Assembly: GCA_948567375.1 (NCBI GenBank)
Contig: OX419757.1
Location: forward strand, 74,841,836 to 74,905,835
DNA length: 64,000 nt
From: Lunularia cruciata
Lineage: Eukaryota > Streptophyta > Marchantiopsida > Lunulariales > Lunulariaceae
Reading direction: 5' to 3'
In this document: piece after piece, positions 24,670 to 36,376 of the stretch
Position numbering within the stretch: the stretch's first letter is position 1
Layout of the letters: each line of letters opens with the position of its first letter
The notes under the pieces: generated by a model
What the model saw: the letters and a program-made list of their open reading frames with translations, nothing else
What the model was told of the DNA's origin: nothing
The model's database searches: none
Program-made: the position numbers and the translations under genes

Positions 24670-27600
24670 CTTCACTTCACCATTCACTGTCATATTCTGT
24701 ACCATCTTCCAAACCGATTGTCATGACAACCGCTTAACTGTCCCAACAGCAAGAATTCTTGACACAGTTAACCTTCAACCTACTCCACAAGGCTGGACTT
24801 TGTACATAGATGAGTCTGTCCCCACCATGCCAGCCTTCCTCAGTTTGGTGTGGTCTCGTCTGTACTCCTCATTTTCAAGGTGCCTTCTGATCAGGTTTTT
24901 CCCTTGAATATGGATCAATCACACGACAGGCAGCAGCAACAACTGAACTTTCGATGATCTTCTACAGCATTGTAGCTAACTAGAAGCTTTAGACTTGTTG
25001 TCGATATGGCTGGCTGGCCTCCTCCCCACCACCCCGTCGGTCGTCAACCAATGAATTAGAGAGGTGTATAAGTGTAATGGACAGCCCAATATGGCAACCT
25101 ACCCACCAACCACCACCAGCTTATGACGAAGAGGAGTGATAAGATGATGCAGTGATAGATAGCCTCCCGACGCAGCATTTGAAATACTATACGGAAGAAT
25201 CAAGCAGAGTGAGAGAGAGACTGTAGCCGCCATTCATTGTATGTAGAGAACGGCTGAGCATATACTACTCGTACCGGCTCATGCAATCCCATTCCTCTGC
25301 CCTTTCAAATTATTACGATTGGGATCCATCCCTAGCATAGGTTATTACATCTCTGCCAGCATCTCTCCCTGTAAAACTATGGTGCCAGTTGTATATTGTT
25401 ATGAGCAGGCCCGCCTTGGGTCCCATCTGTATAAGCGATTTTTTTGCATCACGTCATTCTCCGTCCTTCTTCATGCTTCTATTTCTGACAACAACGGACT
25501 TCGTCTGAATGGATCACCTTTGGGTCGCCTGAACTGTACGTACAGTAGGCTGTTTGTGGACCAGGCTCTGCAAAATGCGAGAAGCCTCTCTTCTTACGTA
25601 CTCTACTCACATGGCCCAACCATATCAACTTTTTCGACTTAGAGAGGACTACTACGTGGTGACAGACAGCCCACTTTCCTCCTCGAGTTTGTAGTAGAGT
25701 TCAGAATTCTAATCCGTTGGACGTTTCGGACATTCATCATGCCATTACTACCTCAGTCTGCCACCAGGGCGGTGCTATCATGGTGTGCAGCAGCTCCGGT
25801 ACACATCTCGAGCGTTGTTGTTGCGCTGACCAGAGTGAGAGGAACCTTGACTGGATGGAGGCAGTTCAAGCAGCCCAGTCTGTGCTCCCCCTATAATAAT
25901 GCCACCGCTTCTTCTAGTGATTCAAGAAGTATGAAGAATTTCTCCAGCACTACTCTGTACCTGAAAAAGGGCGTTATTTGTTGATTGAAATTGGTCAACG
26001 GTAACTTTTGGTTCAATGTTTTGTTCAAATTAATCTGACATGAAAAGCTACAATATCCTCAAGACTTTGACAATTGCTCTTGTGATGATTATTTGGATGT
26101 CCACTGGATGGCGATTCCGATTGACAGTTGACAGAAGGACGACTGACATGCGACTCGTTATCGCAATTCAGTGGACGAGTAAGCGTCTCTTTCGCAACCT
26201 TCTCATCATCATTGCATACCCCCATGCGTTGAATAACTGAACTTGATCACTCATGAAGTTCGAGTGAGGTAGTCATTTCTTGATGTAACAGAATAAGAAA
26301 CTGAGAAATCCCTAAAGCAACACGAACCAATGCCATACTATTCAGCACTCGATTTACAGCTCGGATTCCAGAGATCCAGCAACACAATTTGGTGATGACA
26401 TTGTGAAGTAAGCTTCATATACAGATCATCAACAACTTCAAGGATTGTCATTAACTGCAAGATAGATCCGGTCAATGACTTTCACCAAATGCAGTGGAAT
26501 TGGTCATCCTTGCCTTTCTTGAGTTGAGTTATTACTTCTTCTACCTGAAGCTTTAAGAGCTGCTTTAATTTAAAGCCTATTGAAGGCAAAAGGAGGTGAT
26601 ATAAGATGAGGCAAGTCATAAAAGGACAGGAGGTAAACCAATTTCATAAAGTCGAGAGGCAATAAAGCAACATAATAAAGACTTGAAATCTAGATAACAA
26701 CGGTTTACTTTTCCACTGCTGGCATTGTTCTTGTCAAACATGATTTGTTTCATTCCTTTATGCATATTGATTGTGCATGTTATGTTAAGTGACTAGAAAT
26801 AGGGTATACAATCTTAATGCCCAATGGAAATAGAAACTTAGGATGGATTATCATTGCGGCAAAGCGTTTAACTTATACACAACTACTAGCACTGACAATA
26901 AGTCTTATATGAAATTCCATCACGTGATACACTCATTCATTATGAAAATGTTTATTATAAATTTTAGCGACACGTTATTAAGATTTATTGGGCCTCGTCT
27001 TTGACATCTACAATTACTATGGGCGTGAAAATCCACGCGAGAACTAATATACCTCCATAAAAGAAAACTTGAAGGTGGAAAATAGAAAATTAGGAGAAAA
27101 TAGTGTAATAAATTGATCAAAGTAGGTAGATATTAGAAGCAAGCTTTAAGAATAATATATGTGGATGGTGCAAACCGTTGTTTTATTACTTCTTCACGTG
27201 TAAAACAAGTTTTGCCTAATTACTATGTTCGATATTCCTGGACTGTAGTTCAGGTTATCTCACAATCTTTCCCTCGCTACTCCCACATTCTTTTAAGCGT
27301 TCTGCTGCGTCTTGCTACAAGTTACGTGTTTGATCCTTCTGGCTTCTTCCTTTCCTTTCTGAAGTACTTCTTACCTTGTCCCTAAAGCAGATATTGATTC
27401 ATGTTGTTGCATATGTGAACCCATGAACGGGATAATGCACTTCTTACTTTGCCAGTTCTTGCCTCCGTGGTTCAGTTACGTTCATGCATACTTTCTGAGT
27501 CCCCACACAATTCTTTAACAAATATGCAGCCCAGTTTCCCTTCTCAGCTGATTAAACAGTGAAGTTTGATGTAGAATACACTCTTTCTTGTCACTGTCGT

Positions 27601-28388
27601 TTTTAGTGGAAGATTCTCCTTTGTTCTTATGAAGAGCCAGCGTTAGTCAGTCTCTATTCTTGCACGAGATAGTGATATGATATGACACGTTTGAGATGCC
27701 AAAGACTGGAAAAGACATCACCTTACATCTAACCTTGAATCCTACTTCCAGTGACCACGTTCAAGCTTGCTGTTTTCAACAATTTTGCATCTCGCTGAGG
27801 AGAGATTCGGAGCACCACTTCACACGTACTGAATGAACAGGTTGCTCACCTTAGAAGGCTAAAAGTGAGGATGACTTTGTGCAAAGATCCGCAATGAAGT
27901 GTTCAAATGCCTGAATCCGAGACCACTGTGTTGTCTCTTTTCACTGAGATATCATCACCGTATCCATGTCCGCAGTTAAGAATCACCATAGCGATATCGT
28001 ATGGTGACTGTGGTTGTGAATCACTATTGCACTATCAGGGAACTTCACTAACATGGGCATTTATTAGTATCTGAGATTACACCAAAGCAAAGTCTTTATT
28101 TCTTGATTGTAGGCGAGTGCTATGTCCAAGAACAACTTGGCACTGCCCGGGGCTGATTCTCGAGCGCATCTCTACTTGCTGTAGTTTGCTTCTTTTGCTT
28201 CTGCTTGGGCAGATGATAGATCTCTTACCTAAAGACTCGCTCGCATACAGTAAACCGTAAGAGAAGCACACAGAAGTCGATTGCCACCTACAGCAGAAGA
28301 AAATCAGAAAATGGATGTTTGAACTCAGTACGCAAGTGGATTACTGCCGAGTGAATTGCCGCCCCGGACTGGCGGTAAGAGTACCCAC
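24670..28388. other. 3' region of the DUF3527 gene and spacer
   Basis: The first part presumably holds the 3' UTR. Open stretches at 25319-25642 and 25739-25984 have no recognisable motif and no supporting splice context. Nothing else is supported. Confidence 0.45.
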
Positions 28389-28493
28389 CTTTAGATGATG
28401 AAGAAGCAAAATTTGCCAACCATTTCTCCACTGTAGGCCCACTAAAGCCGCAAGGTAGCAGGATGCTCTCGTCCGTGCTTCCCCTTCTGAACA
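28389..28493 (-). other. Possible orphan exon
   Basis: On the minus strand, taccag/TGTTC and AAAG/GTGGGT bracket an open 105-nt stretch encoding RRGSTDESILLPCGFSGPTV and EKWLANFASSSSK. It reads like protein, but neither the flanking exons nor the family are identified. Confidence 0.2.
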
Positions 28494-28722
28494 CTGGTAC
28501 CAAGATTAGGTTTCGTCATTCAATCATTCAAACGTCATCTTAAGCTGTGCTTGTCTACCCCCCTGCTCTGCCTCCCTGCATGACGCTAGATCTCCTCAGA
28601 AGGAGGTGATGGTTGGGCAATGTGCTGAGGATGGTTGGATATTACTGCTGAGATGGTCACAAGTCATATCCACCCCGCCACAGCAGTTTGTTCCACATCA
28701 GAGCCCTGTGGCCACTACTGTT

Positions 28723-29041
28723 TCACAGGGAAAATGATCCGGTCTTTGAGCTCCGAGCTAAGAACCTGACTCGATCGATTGTGAAGGACAGGGCGTATCC
28801 CAAGAGGAAAGACAACCAGTAGATTGACTCATTGCAGAGCAAAGGTGAGGGTGGTCCAACTGTGAAAGCATGCACAACCTTTACCTTCACCTGTATGCAT
28901 GAAGAAAGAAAGTCCGACCAAATGCATGCAATGCTCTTCATATGATTTAACAAACCAGCAACCTACCGAAGAAAGCATGGGCGACAAGGATAGTAGTCCC
29001 GAAAACTAAAGAGGCCAAGTTCACCAAGATAGCACCTGTGT
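28723..29041 (-). CDS. Terminal two exons of an unidentified membrane protein
   Basis: Exon 28967-29041 (ctttacag/ACACAGG to TTCTTCG/GTAGG) and exon 28723-28859 (tttcacag/TTGGACC to a TGA stop) join in phase to give a hydrophobic C-terminus: a membrane segment around VNLASLVFGTTILVAHAFFG, a short loop GPPSPLLCNES, a second membrane segment around YWLSFLLGYALSF, then a basic tail RVRFLARSSK. The two segments and clean phase support a real gene end. Upstream exons should lie between 29.05 and about 31.2 kb on the same strand but could not be chained, and I do not recognise the family. Confidence 0.4.
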
Positions 29042-31747
29042 CTGTAAAGCAAACGTCTCGACATCTCGGCGGTGGACAAGATGGTGATAAGAATGGGTGT
29101 AGAAGGATCCAGAAGTTCGCACTACTTCTTTGGTAGAAAGTCGTTTCAGCAAACAACACCCAAACATATATTGTAGTCCTGTAGCTGCAGACCTTACTCG
29201 TCTCCTCCTGGTCGATTTGCATGTCACGATCAGAAACGTGCTCAAGAAATTACATTTGGAAACTCCAAGAGACCTTTTACATTCACTGTGGGCGTATGCA
29301 GCATTCTAAACACATGACAGGGAAGATCCCACGGTTAAGTGGGACCCAGAAAGTGTACAAGATAGACAGAATATTTTACACTTGCTGAGTCGATGGCAGC
29401 GGTGAACGAGATGGCTGCTCTAGATTCAAAAGATCTTCGTCTAGCGCTTGTGGACCACGTCCGCATGTCAATCCGCGAATTACCCACGCAATGCTGCAAC
29501 CGACCAATTTTGAAAAGGATCCCCCATCCCTGAAAGACGTGTTGTTCAATCTGCGTAGTGTTTCTGTAAAATTAGCGTTGTTTGTGACTTGTGTTTCTTC
29601 CAGTAAGACGCAATCTCCAGCTTCTTATATGGATTTTAGCAGTTCATCATTTGTAAGCGAATAATCATTATACAAGCTAGCTAACTGGATGATGAAGGGA
29701 GATGGGAAATAATGTACGTAAGACGGCCAATATCTCTTAGGTACAGAGGGACTTGCCCTCTCCTTGAAACGCCCGTTTCTCATCTCCACTGACGGGATCA
29801 GCGATCTAGCAATGACTACTTTTGTTGGTATGCCCCACATCAGAAAACCCTTTCCAAGATATACCAAACATTGAACTTCCAAGCCGTACAATTCCCCCTG
29901 CTAACAGAACTCTTGTCTGTATCTACAATGATGTGCAAGACTAGCTTTTCCTCACAAGGCTCATACAACAGACTCTAAAGTGACGATCATACTCAACAGG
30001 TGCTTAGATAAATATCGAGAACATTTGTCACGAAACCGAGGAGCTTATCGTAGACACTCGGTTCACGCGCAAAGCTCAACAAAGAACGCGCTCCAGGCCC
30101 ACAATAGCTATGAACATCTCAATACAATTGTTGGTTGACATGAACTTGTGCTCTAGTGGAATTTATTTGGGACAAAGTTGACAGAGGAGAGAGAATGCCC
30201 CGCAATCCCCTCTCTGCCGATACTCCATGCAAAGCAACCAATCACCTGTGGCGTGAGGGCATTCATAAATCGTCGCTGACAGATGTTCCATTCATCCACT
30301 CCTTATGTTCTAGCAAACTGATTTTCGACCTCAGAGTCCCAGAGACGTATATCGTCGGCAATCATCACCTGTGACCACAAGCGGTCTTCGGCTATCATGC
30401 TTTGTAAGCGTGAAGAACAAGGTGCAAACATTCTAGTTGGCTCAAAAGCCACCAGTCGGCATTCTCAGCAGAGTCTACTCTTGTTGGTGCTTGAAATGGT
30501 CTTGTCCATTGACAGTCTCATATTTCACCATTTCATATAAATGGATCGATAAATCGAACTCAGTCAACTTTACATGCGAGGACTCAGTTTCACACCTCTC
30601 TTGAAGTACAATAAAACAGCAAAAAGCTCACTGATGTAGTTCCCACCTATGTATGCTTAGGGAGCAGCACCGCCCAGATTCTGCACTAGTGTAGACTAAA
30701 TGATTTCTTCGGAAATGAATTGGGAGAACAATGGCAAGGAAGACGTATGTCCAAAAGAGATCGGGAGATGGGTGATATGGTAAACTGGAGATGGGGTAAG
30801 TTGATAAACTGGAGATCTCTAGCACAATGCTCGGCAAAGACTACACCTGAAAGAGGAAACCAAAACTTCCTCATCTTTGTAGGTCACTACTTTGCTTTAC
30901 ACGGAGATGGAGGGTTGGTGAGCTCTCCTTAGGCTACATTTTTCTCCACTTCTTTGACTACTCCTTTTCCGCTTCCATAATCATTCCTGGACCACATGGC
31001 AAGTCATTCCTTAGCATATGGCCAGGTACATCAATCTCTCTTGAAGCTGGAGATACCTTCACAGGTGCTCTTACCATTTAAAATCACGACACAAGAGGGC
31101 CACGTTTCTTTGAGAGTTTATAAATCAGATTTTAATATAGCTGTTCTTGAAAGGTAAGCAACGTCGATGGTGATCCACATCTGCTACTTTACTATCCCAA
31201 TCCTGTTAGTCGATATAGTGAATGGGGCAAACTTGAATACTAGGAAAATACTAGGCATCATACGTCATGTCAACATGGAGCGGTAATAGTTTAGTCTCTC
31301 GTGTGGTAAATGTCACTCAGTGCCTCAAAATCATCCTCGATACGAACATACTTCGGCGGTGCGGTCCCAACCAGGTAACAAACTGCAAGCCACTCAGGAG
31401 ACATCTTGTGTAGTTAAGCTAACCTTGTCTTCCGATTATTTTCACTACCAGGGATGCTTTCTAAGATCCTTAAAGAGCGATCATACTTGCCAGATTGGGA
31501 TTTGTAAGACTGATAATACTTGGACCATAATGCTTATTTAGGTGGCCGTCTGTGGGGGAGCTTTCTGCAATTGCTGGTGTCGGCGTCGACTCTGTTGATG
31601 TTCTTTGGAGAAAAACCTAATTTTCCACTAAAGTTGAAATTCATTTACTCCTTCCGCATTCTTGCTAGGTCGAATCCGTTAGCAAGAAACAATAGACACA
31701 ACAAACCAGTATCGTAAGTCCACACAGAGCTGTAGATAGGTCATAAC
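29042..31747. other. Unresolved region between membrane-protein exons and the carrier gene
   Basis: Probably holds the upstream exons of the minus-strand membrane protein and the 3' end of the carrier gene. A hydrophobic minus-strand stretch at 30628-30837 (with FWTYVFLAIVLPIHF) is a candidate exon. No chain could be supported. Confidence 0.3.
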
Positions 31748-33196
31748 TTACTGGATTTTCCGGGACAGTTGGTAGATTCCTGTTGTGGCCATCAGACAGT
31801 TGACGCTAAACAAGTTCCAATTTTTCTGTCACAACGGAAAACATATTACTTTACATGGTCAATATTAGTAAACAACCTACAGTATCATCAGGCTGTGACT
31901 CTTTCTTCCAGAAAAGAAGGTTCTGGTCCTCGGATCATGACCTCGAAGTAGGAATTGTCAGTACACTGATACCTCCACGAAACTTACACCATACACACGT
32001 GTATGGTGTGTAATATGTTTGACTGGATATACTCGGGGATAAACTCTTCGTAAGAAGGATTGTGCCGCGTTCAACCACATGGGATAAACCCACACAAGTA
32101 AGCGGTAGGAGCAGAGAAAATGGACCCTAGATAGTGAAGAAGTCAATAAGGATAGAGAGTTCAGACATACCGGGTTAATGACCATGCTGTACCGAGACCA
32201 GATAAGTCCAGTTGCTGTGACGGCTGTCACAGACGAACCATATTCAGCCAGAAAACTCGTCACCTATCTAGCAGAGCAAGGCCAGCTTTACACTAGCGTC
32301 TTCGGATCTATAGCCGTTCTCCAGATCATTCATCAAATCACAACAGTGATAATGGTGTATGGCACATACAAGGGAAAAAAATTTAGAGGCACCTTCACTG
32401 GGCTTTCGATAGAAGGAGAGGAACAATTTTAACAAAATCCTAAGCGTATCAGGAAGTAAGGGGGAGAAGGAGGAGGAGATTCACTTACCAACTTGCTGAG
32501 GATAAGATATCACGTCCGTAGGTTTGGAGAAGTCAGCAATGTTTGCGAGAGATATTCCCCATTTGAACGTGGGAGCCCAGAAGTGAACTGCAGATGCAGA
32601 CCAGATGCAATGGTCTCCTTAATTTGCAATTTTCTTTTATCCCATCACAAAACCATTGAAAGTTTGGTAGCTCATAGCAATGGACCCCAATTCATTTAAA
32701 CGATTTGTATCAATGGTCCTGGACTAGACTCAGCAAAAAAGTAGAGGCACAATCGAGCAGCAGAAACCAGACAGGACAAAAATGTCTTAATGTGTTCCTT
32801 GTACTCCTCAGATGACTGAATTTTATTGACCTGGGATATTTGGTATTATCCCTGGATACTGTATGGAATACACATGGGTTATGATCTTATTATTTGTGGG
32901 TTGTCATCAAAACCGTTCAATTTGGTCGTAATCAGATTGTACGAAGCGAAAGAGACAGCCCAAGAACCCAAATCCGCAGATCCACTGCTTGCTCACTCAC
33001 TCACTCACTCACTCACTCACAGATCTCACGAGCGAATTTCCCCAATCGAAGCTCCATGAAAGCAATCAAGATTCAAACGAACAAACATCAGATGGGGGGA
33101 TGGGCAAAATCAGAGCTGCTGAGTTTGACAGAACTACTCACTTGTTTTCGGGCCGGCCGGGTGGTTCCAAATCGCTTGCAATTTACTCGTCGCCAT
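31748..33196 (-). CDS. MPC: Mitochondrial pyruvate carrier, MPC2-type, 94 aa
   Basis: Four exons on the minus strand: 33142-33196, 32489-32587, 32171-32223 and 31748-31825, all GT-AG, with phases 1, 1 and 0 agreeing. The product begins MATSKLQAIWNHPAGPKT, then HFWAPTFKWG (residues 20-29), ANIADFSKP, SYPQQVAVTATGLIWSRYS and KNWNLFSVN (70-78), the hallmark plant MPC2-type sequence. Such carriers form heteromers with MPC1 in the inner mitochondrial membrane and import pyruvate. At 94 aa it is about 15 residues shorter than the plant homologues I recall, because TAA follows RKIQ where others continue; the same bases (CA/GTAAGT) could be a donor to an unseen last exon. It is head-to-head with the chimeric ferredoxin gene, which carries a partial copy of it. 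Confidence 0.93.
31986..32009. repeat. Palindrome in carrier intron 3
   Basis: acaccatacac and gtgtatggtgt are perfect inverted arms around 2 bases. The aligned intron in the duplicated copy (near 34,540) has only one arm, so the palindrome arose after the duplication or was lost from the other copy. Confidence 0.8.
32991..33020. repeat. (CACT)n microsatellite
   Basis: About seven tetranucleotide units in intron 1 of the carrier gene, absent from the duplicated copy. Confidence 0.9.
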
Positions 33197-33897
33197 AGCA
33201 ACCAGGTCACCCAAATTACGACCAAAGAGATCTGTCCTCCCTCAATCAGCCCCCCAGAAAAGCTTCGAAAACCGCAGCGCAGTCCGGGCAAGGAAGCAAG
33301 CGCTCCTCTCAATTCTCAGTTCTCAATTCCCAATTGCGATACGTACAATGGGATTTGAGCACTCGGATTTTCCTGCCAGTATCGTCCTTCCTTCCTTACC
33401 AACCCTTCTTTCACGGTGCTGCGTTGGCAACGCATCCCCTTAATATGGTACATAACTAAGTACTGTGTCTTTTCCTTGTGCGGCTTGAGGGGCTCTTCCC
33501 ATCCTTCTTGTTATCACGCGCGGTCGCCTTCTTCACTAAGTACTGTTCTACCACATTTGATGCCTACAGTACTGTATAGTAGTTCGGTTGGTAACATAAC
33601 TGCGGTGCACTTCATCGACGTAGTTTCATGGCAACCGCACCCACCCCCCCGACTGCAGTTGGCTGACATATACACGTGTCAATCTTTGGTGAAGATAATG
33701 AAATTTCGGACAGGCAACTGCAGTTCAATAAGGGTAACAAGGGTACTAAGGGTGAGGAAGGAAAGACTACTACGCAGACAGGAAAATCCCAGGGCTCAAT
33801 TCCAGTTTATCGACGGGAATCAAGAATTGGAAGCTTCTCTGGGGCTGGTTCAGGGAGGACAGATCTACTTGCTTGCAATTTGGCTCAATCGGTTGCC
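33197..33897. promoter_or_regulatory. Shared head-to-head promoter region
   Basis: A 701-bp gap separates the divergent start codons of the pyruvate carrier (-) and the chimeric ferredoxin gene (+). The leaders are duplicates: gaagctt..tctgggg and gggaggacagatct occur at matching distances before both ATGs. The middle contains tail copy 4. Co-expression from a bidirectional promoter is plausible but inferred. Confidence 0.55.
33455..33546 (+). mobile_element. 5'-truncated non-LTR tail, copy 4, 68 bp, with perfect TSD
   Basis: The 68-bp insert (33467-33534) keeps only the last part of the tail: ccttgtgcggcttgaggggc, tcttcccatcc and cgcgcggtcgcc. It is bracketed by actaagtactgt at 33455-33466 and 33535-33546, identical over 12 bp. 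This shows that the 3' boundary of the family lies just after gcggtcgccttcttc and that insertion makes ~12-bp duplications. Confidence 0.9.
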
Positions 33898-34728
33898 ATG
33901 GCGACTAGTAGGTTGCAAGCGATTTCGAACCACCCGTCTTTTGCGCAAACAAGTGAGTAGTTCTGTCAAACTCAGCAGCTCTGGTTTTATCCGTCCATCC
34001 GTCTGGTTTGTGTGAATCTTGGTTGCTTTCATACAGCTGTGTTGTGGAGCTTCGCTTTGAGGAATTTGCCTGAGGTTTGTGAGGGAGTGAAGGTATTCTG
34101 AATTCTCTGTTCCATTCATGTGACATCCACTTTATCTTCCAATCAAGGTGTTCTAAATTCCCTTTACCATATATGTGCTATAAACATTTATCCTTGTTGT
34201 GAAAAGAATGATATGTAGAACGGGTATAGAATCACAGAAACAAGCGTTAAATTGGCCGTGCTCTGCTAAATTGGTGACGAGTTTTCTGGTCGAATGTGCT
34301 TTGTCTGTGATAGCCGTAACAGCAAATGGACTTACCTGGTCTCGGTACAACGTCGCCATTAAACCGGTACGTCTGAGCTCTAATTCTCGTATTCCGTTCT
34401 TCATTATCTACGACTTATTTGCTCTGCCCCTGGTGCTTAGAGAGTTCACTTGTGTCGTTTACCCCTTGCAGTTGAACACAGCACAATTCTTTCCATAAAG
34501 AGTTTATCCCCCAGAGACGTATATCCAGTTTGTGCGTATGGTGTAGATTTCGTGGAGGTACCAGTGTACCGAAATCTCTACTTCCTGGTCATGATCTGAG
34601 AACCAGAACCTTCTTTCTGGAAGCAGTGAGCAAAGGCCACGTCTTGATGGAGCCACGTTGTTCACTAATATTGACCATGTAAGATGTTATGTTTTTGATT
34701 GTGGCAGAAAAATTGGAACTTGTTGAGA
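33898..34728 (+). repeat. Inverted partial duplicate of the carrier gene
   Basis: Opposite in orientation to the carrier at 31748-33196. Carrier exons 1, 3 and 4 have exactly equal or alignable lengths here (55, 53 and about 50 nt), and intron 3 is alignable and similar in length (341 against 345 nt). Leader similarity extends upstream to about 33,810. A segment of roughly 550-650 bp containing exon 2 and the microsatellite is missing. Similarity stops inside exon 4 after ACAACAGGAAT. Confidence 0.9.
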
Positions 34729-36376
34729 GTCAGCTGTATGATGGCCACAACAGGAATTCACAAACCGGAGTCGACGCTTCATTCTGTCACAGTTGTTGAT
34801 AGACAACGTGGTGTTACCCATAAATTCGATGTCCCCGAGGTACACGTTTTGCTATTCACGTGTCTTTCCAAGTTCTTAAAGTACAAATATATGGAGTGCA
34901 TTACGTTTCCAAACTTTCTCCATGTACTAAAATTGAGCTTCCATCTACTTCTTGGTTTGGAGGGTTTTGAGGAATTGAAGATTAAAAGTTCTCGACTTGA
35001 TGTACAGGACCAATACATCCTTCACACAGGTGAAGACCAAAGTATAGACCTGCCATTTTCCTGCAGACACGGTGAGTCACTGAAGTGAATGTGGGCTCAA
35101 ACTGAAGCTACTTCTTCTACTAATACCCTGATGTGACTGCTGTGGTAGGTTCCTCTGAAGCTTTGTATGGTGACCTTAAATGCATGAGAGCGAAGAGCAC
35201 ATTTCTTCGCCACAATCTCAGTAGACCGAGGGTCTTGGCTGTTTTTATATTCTGCTAAGGAATTTGCGCTCTGATGGTTGCTAGGTTGCTGCACAGCATG
35301 TGCTGTTCGCGTAAAGTCAGGACAGCTCTATCAGCCGGAAGCTTTGGGTATCTCTGCCGAATTGAAAGATCAGGTACGTTGAAAGAAAACGTTTGCGCAT
35401 GAGACGGACGGTGTGAACGTCTTGATTACTATTTCACGATAAAACTGGCTGTAACTGCGATCCTCGTGTGACTATTTGGATAATTTTCCTTGAATGAGCT
35501 CAGTCACTAATCAGGTTGTGCTGGGTCCTGTCATTCAATGTTGCAGGGATATGGACTACTCTGTGTAGGCTACCCTCTGTCTGACCTGGAAGTCGAAACG
35601 CAAGATGAGGATGAGGTATAGACAGCAAAACTGTCATCATAGTTGGCGTAAAGATACTGGTTGGATACTCGAGTATGGTCGACAAGTTAACGTTGGAGCC
35701 AATTTGCTCTGTTTCCTTGTCATTGTGATGTACTTCCAAATGAATTTTGGGCTCACTTCCGCTGATGCTTGATATGCAGGTATACTGGCTACAATTTGGT
35801 CGATACTTTGCTCGGGGCCCAGTGGTAAAGATACCTTTCCTGAGTGCTATTCCACGTCATTGATCTTTGTTTTATCCTTTTCAGGAGTTATGAGGGAATG
35901 CTTTTCGTCAATCTTCTTTCCATCGTTCCCGAAACATGGGTTGCAAATTTCTAGGGTAATAATGTCACTCACTGGTCGCTAGAGTAGTAAGTCAAACAGG
36001 GAGATGAAACCTCAAGTCTATCTTGTCATAAACCTATGGGGGTTGGTAGCCTGCGATCGGGATTAGATGAGAGTTGATAGCACAGTGCATTCGATGCTAG
36101 TAATTTTCTCTCGTCCTTCTTTTACCGTGTATAATGCTCCGCCCAGTCTATTAGATCACTCTCGTCTGGAGACTGAGCTAATTTACATGGAAGAGCCTGC
36201 GAGTTGAGTACTCAAAGTTTCTCTCAATTGTCGTTGTACCCTATTTGATGAACCCTAGCTTAACACTTTGAGATTGAAGGCTGATACATGGACTTTCTAA
36301 CGCAGCCACTCTCTTCCTGTATGTCGTGCAGGAAAGGGATGATTATGCCCTTGAGCTGGCTATGGCAGATGAATAG
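33898..36376 (+). CDS. FdC2: Ferredoxin C2 with a pyruvate-carrier-derived N-terminus, 183 aa
   Basis: Eight exons: 33898-33952, 34314-34366, 34708-34839, 35008-35071, 35285-35373, 35547-35615, 35780-35824, 36332-36376; all GT-AG with matching phases. From residue ~58 it is ferredoxin C2, a plastid [2Fe-2S] protein: SVTVVDRQRG, DQYILHTGEDQ, CRHGCCTAC (ligands C99, C104, C107), AELKDQGYGLLCVGYP (C137), the extended tail EVETQDEDEVYWLQFGRYF and ERDDYALELAMADE. Residues 1-53 derive from carrier exons 1, 3 and 4 (MATSRLQAISNHP, GLTWSRYNVAIKPKNWNLL). They are rich in Ser/Thr and basic residues with almost no acidic ones, as in a transit peptide. Carrier exon 2 is absent. The ferredoxin part is near certain; use of the 5' exons is inferred from open frame and intact splice sites. 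Confidence 0.85.

Noticed and set aside
32994-33020. Telomere- or centromere-like satellite
   Set aside because: It is only a short (CACT)n microsatellite in an intron.
33416-34015. 199-codon open stretch across the divergent promoter and chimera exon 1
   Set aside because: It runs through the inserted retroelement tail and reads exon 1 in another frame than the carrier/ferredoxin protein; no family motif.
34153-34404. Antisense open stretch resembling LYRDQ(I/V)SP in both carrier copies
   Set aside because: It is the reverse strand of carrier exon 3, whose sense strand gives the family motif VTATGLIWSRYS.
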